Positions 19,966-28,629 of a DNA stretch of 49,523 nucleotides are shown piece after piece. The stretch comes from Mesostigma viride. Lineage: Eukaryota; Streptophyta; Mesostigmatophyceae; Mesostigmatales; Mesostigmataceae. Position 1 is the first letter of the stretch. The number at the start of each line of letters is the position of its first letter. The notes beneath the pieces are model-generated. The model was given only the letters and a program-made list of their open reading frames with translations. It searched no databases and was not told the origin of the DNA. Location: contig RPFO01001179.1 in the NCBI GenBank assembly GCA_009746045.1, positions 126,001 through 175,523 on the forward strand. The letters run 5' to 3'. Made by a program: the position numbers and the translations under genes.

Positions 19966-21383
19966 AGTTTGTGTGTAAACATAAGCCAGCAGCAGATGGG
20001 TCAGTCATCTTTCATGCTAGACCTTGTGTGACAGAGTTCAAGGGCACCACTGATCTGACAGAGGCAGAGTTGTACACGCCAGGCATTCAGCAAACATCCC
20101 TAAAAATCTTGCTGTCTGTCTTTGTGGGTCATCTCAATGATGGGGATGACTATATCTGTAAGGCTACAGACATTAAAAGGGCTTTCCTGAAAGGCTCACC
20201 TGAGATAGCACAACAAGTGTGGCATGGTCAGGTGTACGTAGTCTCCACTCCCAGAGTTTGGGCAAAACACATCCCTCAGCAGTACCTGAAAGCTAACATA
20301 GGTGTTGAAGGGCTGCAATCAGCTCCTCGCATTTTCAGGATGTCAGCTCAGGCTGTGTTTGAAAAGTTAGGGGCTAGATATGATGACATAGACCCTTGCT
20401 TCTTTGTGGTCCCACACCCTCATGGCATTCTCACCTTTGTGTGGCATGGGGATGATCAGCTGATTGCTGGGCCAAGGCGTGCTGTGGATGATTTTATTCA
20501 ACAAGTGTCACAGCATTTTGAGATTGGCAAGCAAGTAGAGCTGGGCACCACTGCCATAAAATTTTGTGGCACAATGTTACAACTCCAGCAGCATCAAAAC
20601 CAGTGGGTGTGTGCACTCTACTCTCCCAATGATTACATGCACAGCTGCTTGGAGGTTTTGCAAACAAAAATCAAACCTGGAGCCTGTCCTACCATTAGAG
20701 GCAAGCTGGGGTGGTTGTGCTCAACGTGTGCACCTCACCTGGCTGTGGTTAGCAGAGTTGATGATGATGTCTTGATGCAAGTAGGTCACAAAGCCATCAC
20801 CAAAACTCTCCAGGAGGGCCCTCCCCTTATCTTGCACTCCTTGGATCTCCACAAAACCATTCACATCCAAGCTATGATGGATAGTTCCATGGAGTCCAGG
20901 CAGATTACCAAGATGCAGGCAAGGGAGTCAGGCTTGTATTTTGTGCAGAATGATGATGCACCCTTGTCTCTCATTTCATGGTACAGCCGGTTGCATAGAC
21001 GCAAGGCTGTCAGCAGCAATGCTGCTGAGTGCAGGGCAGTGGTGTCAGCAGTGCTTCATGCCAGGTACTTGAATCATGTGCTGGTTTGGTTGCAGATGCA
21101 AGCAGGCAGCAATGCTGGGGTGGTGGCACACTTGCTCACTGACAGTCAGTCAGTCCTCAGTTTCCTTGCTAACCCCTATGCTGTCCACACTGATCTTGAC
21201 TGGGTGGTCCTGAAACAGGAGTCCACCTACTGGGAGTCCACCCGTCACGTGGAGGACAAACACAACGCTGCTGATGCACTCACTAAAGTGCCTCAGCAGG
21301 CAGCTGAACAATATCAGCTGTTGTACCACTTGATGAACCCCTATGGCAAGCAGGCAACCCTGCCCCATAGGGGGGACGCCTAG
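19915..21383 (+). CDS. Copia B reverse transcriptase and RNase H
   Basis: The frame is entered by a -1 step near 19915 (VTPIDKKPAGCKHLRLKFV) and runs to the stop at 21381-21383, with about 475 residues after 19956. RT motifs: CKATDIKRAFLKG (first catalytic Asp), GVEGLQSAPRIF (copia YGLKQAPRAW), and FVWHGDDQLIAGP at 20445-20456, where HGDD replaces YVDD but both aspartates remain. RNase H: an Asp in IQAMMDSSMESRQ, SWYSRLHRRKAVSSNAAECRAV (copia SSAEAEYRA), TDSQSV (DNQSA) and HNAADALTK (QLADIFTK). Domains and catalytic residues look complete. It makes and degrades the RNA-DNA intermediate in the element's particle. The same RNase H block occurs at 47693-48240. Confidence 0.92.
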
Positions 21384-22447
21384 CAGGGTCCTGTTCACCA
21401 GGGCCGCCTAGGTCACCCAGTACCCCTTGGGCAGGTCCAAGGGGTAGGTTGTGGCTTCCAGCAGGGGGGTTGGTTGGAGTCTGTTTTCATACATCTGCGT
21501 GCCCTATGCCCAATAAAATCTGTTTTGATTTTCTCAACACCATGGAATTTCGTTATGCACACCTTCATAGGTGGGCATGGGATGTATCTCACACCTTTAT
21601 TCCCTAGGGCGTATGCCTTGGTGGAATGGCCTTGAGCTCAGTGGCTCAGGTGCCCCCATTCAAGTGGAGGGTCAAAGCTCCCTTGACAGGTGGTTACCCA
21701 GGACCCCAGTTCACTGTGGATATCCTGGGCCACCTGGCCTTACTGTTCAGTGGCAGTAAGGCATGGGTGCTGTCATGTTGTCTAGTACAACGTGCTCAGC
21801 ACAGGTGCAGGATGAAATATTCCTGTCACCTGTCACCAGGACTTCAGTCACCCATGTGCAGGGCAGGGGTGGCTGGTCTCCCACGTTGTGCAGGTGCAAT
21901 GTGGCCAGGTCCAGGATGTCATAGTCCTGTCACCTGTCACTCGGACTTCAGCCCCCTCTGTGCAGGGCAGGGGTGGCTGGTCCTCACATGTTGTGCAGGT
22001 ACAACATGGACAGTGCAGGGTGCAATAAACCTGTCCACTGTCACTCCTCAGGTTGCAGGTAACCTGAGCTCAGTTGACCCAGCCTGGCTGGGTATTTTCT
22101 CTCTGAGTGGGCGATGATGATGGAACAACATGGAACCTCTTAAACGGTTACCTTGGCATTTTTTTACAATGGCTCTCTTGGCTGGTGGTGCACTCCCTGG
22201 ATAGGCAGACAGGCATAGCTATCTCCCTTGTGAGCTCGCGAGGAGGAGGAACTCCCCGGGCATGTTGAGCTAAACGTGATGCCATCACAAGTATTGCACG
22301 AGTTCTGGGGCCCATCTTTTTCAGTCCAGATGTTGCAGTATGGGTGTCAGTTGCTCAGCACCTCAGTCAGCTTGGAGTCAGTCTCCTAGCTGGGCAGGGT
22401 CAGGCTTGAAGTCGCTAGCCTTCAACCTGAAAGGAAAACATAATGGG
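21384..22447 (+). other. Copia B 3' untranslated region and polypurine tract
   Basis: 1,064 bp with no convincing ORF. CAATAAAA near 21511 is a possible polyadenylation signal. Imperfect ~120-bp repeats (GGGCAGGGGTGGCTGGTC, about 21861-22000) alternate with GTCACCTGTCAC motifs. The purine-rich GAAAGGAAAACATAATGGG (22429-22447) abuts the right LTR and is the likely plus-strand primer. Confidence 0.65.
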
Positions 22448-22904
22448 AGTTAGATGAGATGCTTAGGCTGACACACGGATTTCCGGCCTGCGCGCCGCGT
22501 ATTGCCTACCGCGGCTGAGCGGGACACCTCAGTACAGTACGGCAGGGTGTACGGTACTGAGGTGTCATGTGGACCGATGTGCGGTTAGTGCCAGACTGTT
22601 CCTAGGTGCTAGCTCGACCCGCCAGGTCCGGTGTAACCGGGCCTGACGGGCCGAGTCTTAGCTGGATGCTAGTGACGTGGTCGCATGGCATTGCAGTGTA
22701 CACTTGTCCACTGGTCGTGTGCTGCAGGTAGCACCGCCATAGGCATATAGGCGTAGCACGGGGGAGTGCCACAGCACCCGAGTCTGCCCAGTTCCATTCT
22801 GAGCCCTCAGCTTTCATCGCTCTCTCTCATTGTATTATTGTAATACGATCATCATTCGCTCTCAGCTTTCGCAGTTGTTCGTCGTCCCTAGTCTCCATCC
22901 AACT
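22448..22904 (+). repeat. Right LTR of copia B
   Basis: 457 bp, identical to 14408-14864 except G at 22847. The same AGTT/AACT ends and 13-bp hairpin are present. Confidence 0.95.
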
Positions 22905-22909
22905 GCGTT
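22905..22909. other. Target-site duplication GCGTT, right (copia B)
   Basis: Pairs with 14403-14407. Confidence 0.93.
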
Positions 22910-25140
22910 TAGGACTAGTCCCTACCCCTCACACAAAAACTGTCACTGTCCATTATGCTGACGGTCGCACCAGTCATTCCCCGGGTACGGTGTCCCTTCC
23001 CCTGGTCATACAAGGACGTACGGTCAACCTGACGGCCACTATAGGCCCTATCACTACAGCTGATGTATTACTAGGATTAGATTGGCATCAGGATAATAAA
23101 ATCACTATTAATTATGATACTATGGTCATTTGGTTTCCAGATAGCTCCTACTGGGTACCAGAACGTCATTATAGATTAGAAAATTTATCCTTGGTAGATA
23201 TTACTCCTCCTACACCTGTTGATCCTCCTGTTAGACCTATACCTGAGGTATTAATGTCCAATGACGAGTTACGTTCTGAACTAAAAGAATATGGATACTT
23301 ATTATGTATGTTCCTCCAGTTAGAAGTACAAGAGATACCTATCACTAATAATAGTGTGGATATAGATGTCAATACAGTGGATACAATAGGAGTGGGATTT
23401 ACTGAAAATGAAATAGTAAGATACATGGCTGTGATAGATTCCTCAAAAGTATTTGAAGAAAAGACTCCTTCTTATCCTCCTCCTCGTTTTGTTTTACACC
23501 GTGTAGTTATCAAGGACGGTGCAGTTCCTACGCACTCTCCGATGTATAGAATGGGCCCTACAGAATTAAAGGAACTAAAACAGATTTTAGTATCACTATT
23601 AGAAGCAGGATTGATAGAGCCTAGTAACTTCCCCTACTCCGCTGGTGTCCTGTTAGTTCCTAAACCAAATGGCAAGTTTCGCCTAGTTACTGATTATAGG
23701 AAGCTAAACGATATTACTGTGAAGTCTAAATACCCTCTACCTCGTATTGATGATATATTTAATAAGGTTAAAGGTTCTACCTGTTTCACAGTACTAGATT
23801 GTGCGGATGGTTTTTGGCAACTACGTATAGCTCCTGAGGATTGCCACAAAACCGCCTTTGCTACCCCTTTTGGGCATTACCAGTTTAGAGTAGCGGCTAT
23901 GGGACTCTGTAACTCTCCTGCCTCTTTCCAAATGTTAATGAATGAAGTGCTTAGACCTGTTATGGGAAATTCCCACCTTCCTCAAGTGTCCTCTGATTTA
24001 AAGGATCCTTCCTTCTCCTCTGTTTCTTTATCTGAGCATGACCGTTCTTGTGCTCAAGCTTACTTAGATGATATCCTTATTTATTCTCCTGATTTTGAAA
24101 CGCACCTACGTGATTTAAAGAAAGTATTAGAAATCATGGCTGAAAATTCTTTGTGGGCGCGCCGTGCTAAAGTGCGTTCGGGTAGGAGTGTCCCATTTTT
24201 AGGGCACGTTCTGTCAGATGCCGGGGTCGCTACCGACCCGGATAAGACTAAGTCAATTCAGGAATGGCCTACCCCTACCGACGTTAAAGGTGTACGTAGT
24301 TTTCTAGGAATTGCTTCTTACTATAGGCGTTTTATCCCGCGTTTCGCAACTATAGCAGCTCCTATTAATCATCTATTAAAGAAGGATATCCCCTTTGTTT
24401 GGAGTAGTGAATGTCAGTCGGCTTTTCAGTGTCTAAAATCCCTACTCCTCTCCCCTCCTGTACTCATCCTACCGGATACTACTAAACCCTTTGTTGTAGC
24501 CACAGATGCTAGCAAGGTAGCTATAGGGGGCGTCCTTCTCCAGGATCAGGGTCAGGGCTTACAGCCAATCGAGTATATCTCTAGGACAATGCTTCCTGCG
24601 GAGCGTAACTATCCCGTCCACCAGCAAGAGCTATTAGCTGTGGTGTACTGTTGCCACGCGTGGCAGCACTTTCTTAAAGGTGCTCAATTTGATGTTTGTC
24701 TGAATGAACCCTGTGAGATTGATCCTTATAGATTAGTTATCCAGACAGATCACCGCCCTCTTACCCATCTTCTCTCACAACCCAACCTTACCCCTCGTCA
24801 AGCGCGCTGGATGGAGTTTTTAGCACAGTTCTCCCCTTTTAAACTTCAGTATGTTAAGGGTGTAGATAACATAGTACCAGATGCACTCTCTCGTCGTGCA
24901 GATTACTCCTTTTTCGAGGACCTTGATGTTCTCAATACTACTCTAGTTCCTACTACTATGGGTGTAACCCCGTATGGTGAACTACCTGATGATGAATCCT
25001 ATGCCTACCTCTTTCATACAGCTGTTCGCATGCCTGATCTCCTTTCTCACGTAGGACTCTCTCTCCCGTGTGAGGCCCTTCCTGTGGTCTCGGTGGGGGG
25101 GAGGGGAAAAATAAAATTTCTATACCGCTTAGCCATATAG
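22910..25140 (+). CDS. pol: Gypsy protease C-terminal half, reverse transcriptase, RNase H
   Basis: The frame continues the split protease (VLLGLDWHQ) and runs to TAG 25138-25140. RT fingers and palm are textbook Ty3/gypsy: LLEAGLIEPSNFPYSAGVLL, KPNGKFRLVTDYRKLND, FTVLDCADGFWQLRI, FGHYQFRVAAMGLCNSPASF, then AYLDDILIYS with YLDD at 24061-24072. Between NEVLRPVMGN and AYLDD lie about 28 extra Ser/Asp-rich residues not usual in this family. RNase H follows: FVVATDASKVAIGGVLLQ, QQELLAVVYCCHAW, IQTDHRPLTHLL and DNIVPDALSRR. The frame should pass into integrase. That needs a -1 step at the G7 run 25095-25101, after which integrase sequence is open. Confidence 0.93.
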
Positions 25141-26483
25141 CGACTAGGTCAGGAAAGTCTTATGAACACATAGTCCCTCTAGGACCTCCCCTTCTCTTTG
25201 GCAAGGCGGTAGGAGATCTCTTTAAACCTGTTCTGGATACCTCTGTAGCGATGCCTACCTCTGATCTCGAACGTCTTATTAGTAGATTTACGGCCACTGA
25301 GCCGGAAGCATTAGCTGCCATTGCTGCCCATCCCCAACAATTAGGCAAGCACCCTTGTAAATTTGTAGGTGGATTTTTATATGTGCAGATAGCAGATTCT
25401 CCCCCTCAATGGCGCCTGTATGTCCCTCCTATCTGTCGCTCCTCCTTGCTCTTTGAGTTGCATGACTTAGCTGCTCACCAGGGTGGTAAACGGGTACGGG
25501 ACCTAGTAGCCCGCTCTTACTACTGGCCTTCCCTTTTAAAGGATGTAGATGAGTATGTTAGAACCTGTCAATCTTGCCAGGAGATGAAACCCAACAATGT
25601 AGGACAGATAGCAGAGCCTAGGACCTTACCTGATCCCATCATGCCGTGGGACTCCATTATGATGGATTTTGTAGGACCTTTTAGGAAGAATGATAGAGGT
25701 AACGCCCAGATCCTTGTTTTTGTAGATCGTTTTACTCGTATGTGTCATCTCGTGCCGTGTCCCTTAGAACTCACCGCACGCGATTGCGCACGCCTATACC
25801 TTAATAACGTATATAGATATCATGGTTTGAGTAGGCAGTTTATTAGTGATAAGGATAAGTTATTCACTTCTGATTTTTGGCAGCAGTTCTTCGCTGCTAT
25901 CGGTACCAAGGTCACCTTCGGTACTGCCTACCACTCCTCCTCGTCTCATTTAGTAGAACGTTTGAATAGGGTAGTGGAAGAAGCTCTGCGTCACTATGTG
26001 AATGGCTCTGGAAGTGATTGGGAGGATTACCTATGTTTGGTAGAGTTTTCCCTTAACAATTGCCCTCAGGCTGCGCATGGTTATACGCCCTTCTTCCTAG
26101 ATACTGGTAGACAACCTCTTACCCCTACCTCTCTTTTAGCTAGTCCTTTAAGGGACAAGGATGATGTGTCCCGGGATACTGTAGAAGGTGTGCAGGCGTT
26201 ATTAGATAAGATGAAGAATGCACACGACAACGCTATTGCAGGATACCATAGGGCGCAGGCCAAATACCTTGCTAGGTTGCGTGCCTCATTAGATAGAAGA
26301 GCACCTGAGATAGAAATAGGAGATTTAGTCTTAGTAGAAGGCCCCCGTGTTGGCCGCTTCGCTCATAAGTTCGAAGCTGAACTGAAAGTGAAACTTAGGC
26401 CCGCCTTCTTAGGACCTTTCCGTGTGTTGTCTAGAGTAGGTAATTTTCTGTATGAGATAGATATTCCTACCTCTTGGGGTTAA
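25102..26483 (+). CDS. Gypsy integrase with GPY/F module
   Basis: The frame is open from the G7 run. No start codon is needed in a polyprotein (first in-frame ATG is 25251). The HHCC zinc domain is HDLAAHQG...YVRTCQSCQ, preceded by the usual WRLYVPP. The catalytic triad is D in IMMDFVGPF, D in FISDKDKLFTS and E in HLVERLNRVVEEAL, with 35 residues between the last two, the normal DD35E spacing. FLGPFRVLSRVGNFLYEIDIP is the GPY/F module that precedes chromovirus chromodomains. The frame runs to TAA 26481-26483 only because foreign sequence interrupts it after PTSWG. The continuation FHRSQLKLY is found at about 28275. Confidence 0.92.
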
Positions 26484-28262
26484 GCCTCCCACGGTCCTTA
26501 ATTTAGGACTTTGTCCTAAATTAAGGACCAATTTACTATAACCGAGGTACCGGGGGGGGGGGGTCACTATATGGACCGTACCCCATGTGGACCGTACCCG
26601 GCATGATGTACCCGACCCGTGGTACCGGCACATGGTACCCGGATTCCGTACCCGGGTACCGGGTATAATGGCGGGAAAGTAGGTACCTCGACCAAAAATA
26701 TAACCGATTTTGGAGCGAAAAAGTGGGTGCGGGAATGATCTGAGGTGGATATGGCGACCTGACAATCGTGGCCGGCGTTTTCACGTGCGTTTATCATTTC
26801 GGGCGCCCAGTAGCAAAAACGAAAGGTCGTTAGTTATGCTTAAAGGCTGTGAAATTTTCTGCGCAAGTTTTTATGTGTAGCGCTGTAGCACAGCGGCACA
26901 ACACAAATGGGTCGCAGATCGCCTGCTCGCGGAGGGTCGATTTTGGCACAAACATGTTAGTGTATTAGCAATGGTGGTGCGAATCAAGCCAGGAAATTTT
27001 TGTGGACGATTTTGATTATAGTCTGGAGTTTATAAACGGAGTATTTGACATGGGAGCGCCTGGGCCGTGATATTCTTGCCCGATTTCCATTGTCGACCAT
27101 GTTTTAGGGACGTTCAGGCTGGGCAGCGAGCGCACCTTATAGGTCTTCACTTTAGGTTATTCTTGGACCTAGAACGCAGCACAAGCGTGGTTTATATCAT
27201 TTTCGAACCGGTTGGCCAGCTTTGGTGCGCTCAGCTCTCGGAAAGCTGACCTCGCTGCGGATTTCAGCGACTTTTTTGCAACCATCTGGAATGAGGCGAC
27301 GTAAGTAGCAGGTACGTGCCGGGGTGCCCTAGATCATGAGTGTAACTGGCAACGCTGTCGTGGTGTTTTGAGTCAGTAAGCTATGCCTAAAAAGAGGGGA
27401 CGCTCTCTGTGCACATAACTGTCACACATAGTTGGTTTACGTCATACAATTTTTTACGTCTCTATCTTCGTCGTCCGCTGCAGCTAAAACACACATGCGT
27501 AAGAGCAGTTTTACTCATGTGTTAGTTATAAACCATGGTCCTATGGCCTGCAGTCGTTCAGGGTGTTCTCAGACAGTATATACAATATGGTTTACGTGTT
27601 ACATGCACCCTGAATTCGCTCACAAAGCGTTGCATGTTAGCACAACGTTGTTCTGAAACTTGATTTGGCTGCATTCATGTGTTAGTTGCAATGCAAATGC
27701 AATGTTTTTTCATCGCTGGGTGGTGGCCAGCATGTCCGTGATGTCAAAGAAGGTTTGGCATATGCTTAGAGAAAGTTTACCGCAAGGGGTGGGCCATGTT
27801 CAAGCCGGGCAACCTCAGCAACCATGCAGCCGTATATTGCATTACCTGCACCATCTGTGACACCGTTAATCACGCGTATATATAGAGGCAGCCACAGCAG
27901 GGTATGGCCTTGTTATACGCTGCCCCGCCATCCCAAGGCCTCGTAGGGTCCCCTAGCGCTTGTAAGATGCTCAAGGGACCGTGTGGATAGCATGGTCATG
28001 CGTTGACACTAATTGGTCCTATTGGTCCTAAATTCTCATTTTGACCAAATTCGCGGTTTGAGGCCTGCCATGGGCCAGGGTCCATTCAGGCACTAAATGT
28101 AATTATTTGAACCCAGTTTTTTGTCCAAAATTCAAAAAGTGTGTTATCTGTCAGTGGTAAAAATGCCAGGGTCAAAATTTGATGTTTGCACATATATTTT
28201 TTAATTCAAACTGGTCCTAAAATAAGGACTTTTCTTGGGAACATGGACATTGGCAGACCCAC
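26481..28262. mobile_element. Unresolved ~1.8-kb insertion between integrase and chromodomain
   Basis: Gypsy coding sequence stops after PTSWG and resumes with TFHRSQLKLY, so what lies between is foreign. It has no ORF of note. The left end has a 17-bp-arm hairpin (26493-26529). The right end has GGTCCTAAAATAAGGAC (28213-28229), related to the hairpin arm, so a palindromic element is likely. G12 (26552-26563) and a cluster of GGTACC/GTACCC palindromes follow the left hairpin. I cannot define exact ends or a target duplication. Confidence 0.6.
26493..26529. repeat. Perfect 17-bp hairpin with 3-nt loop
   Basis: GGTCCTTAATTTAGGAC, TTT, then its exact reverse complement GTCCTAAATTAAGGACC. Confidence 0.95.
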
Positions 28263-28553
28263 TCTCGCACCTTTCATAGAAGCCAGCTGAAGCTCTATCA
28301 TCAGAGCACGTTCGCTGGTAGAGAATTGGCCCCTGCCCCTTTAGAGCATAACCCGGATACTGGTGAGGTAGAGGATGAGGTAGAGGGTATCGTGGCCCAT
28401 AGAGATATCAAAAAAGGCCGCGGTACCCAGCGCCAGTATAAGGTGAAGTGGATGTATGCTCGTAGTGAGGTAGATAAGGTCTGGTATACTGAGAGTGAGC
28501 TAGATGGGTGTAGTCGCCTGCTGCAGGAGTATAAAACCCTGCATAAGCTCTAG
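28263..28553 (+). CDS. Gypsy integrase tail with chromodomain
   Basis: TFHRSQLKLYHQS is the standard HVSQLKPY link after the GPY/F module, and its frame runs on without a stop to TAG 28551-28553. The last 50 residues (IVAHRDIKKGRGTQRQYKVKW, then VDKVWYTESELDGCSRLLQEY) fit a chromodomain: a basic first strand, Y-x-VKW core, W at the position of the TWE motif, E-x-x-L helix. Chromodomains in this position recognise histone marks and steer integration into heterochromatin, consistent with the repeat-rich setting. One aromatic cage position appears replaced (arginine-rich RGTQRQY), so methyl-lysine binding is uncertain. Confidence 0.82.
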   Translation, partial: SRTFHRSQLKLYHQSTFAGRELAPAPLEHNPDTGEVEDEVEGIVAHRDIKKGRGTQRQYKVKWMYARSEVDKVWYTESELDGCSRLLQEYKTLHKL

Positions 28554-28629
28554 TTGTAGACCTTCTCCTCTCTTATGTTATGTCTGCTGTCGACGGATGG
28601 TTGGTTGTCCCCTCCCCTCCGCAGCCGTC

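Larger units (their letters stand above)
14408..22904 (+). mobile_element. Copia-like LTR retrotransposon B, complete, 8,497 bp
   Basis: Two 457-bp LTRs (14408-14864 and 22448-22904) differ at one base. They start AGTT and end AACT, an inverted 4-bp terminus rather than TG...CA. A primer site abuts the left LTR, a purine-rich tract abuts the right one, and a 5-bp duplication flanks the whole. Coding order is Gag - knuckles - H2C2 - integrase - protease - RT - RNase H, spread over several frames. RT and RNase H motifs are copia-type. The element is inserted in the same orientation as its gypsy host, inside the protease gene. Confidence 0.95.

Noticed and set aside
21571-22117. 163-aa and 62-aa ORFs in the copia B 3' region
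   Set aside because: They lie between RNase H and the LTR in imperfect tandem repeats and show no conserved motif. Treated as untranslated sequence.
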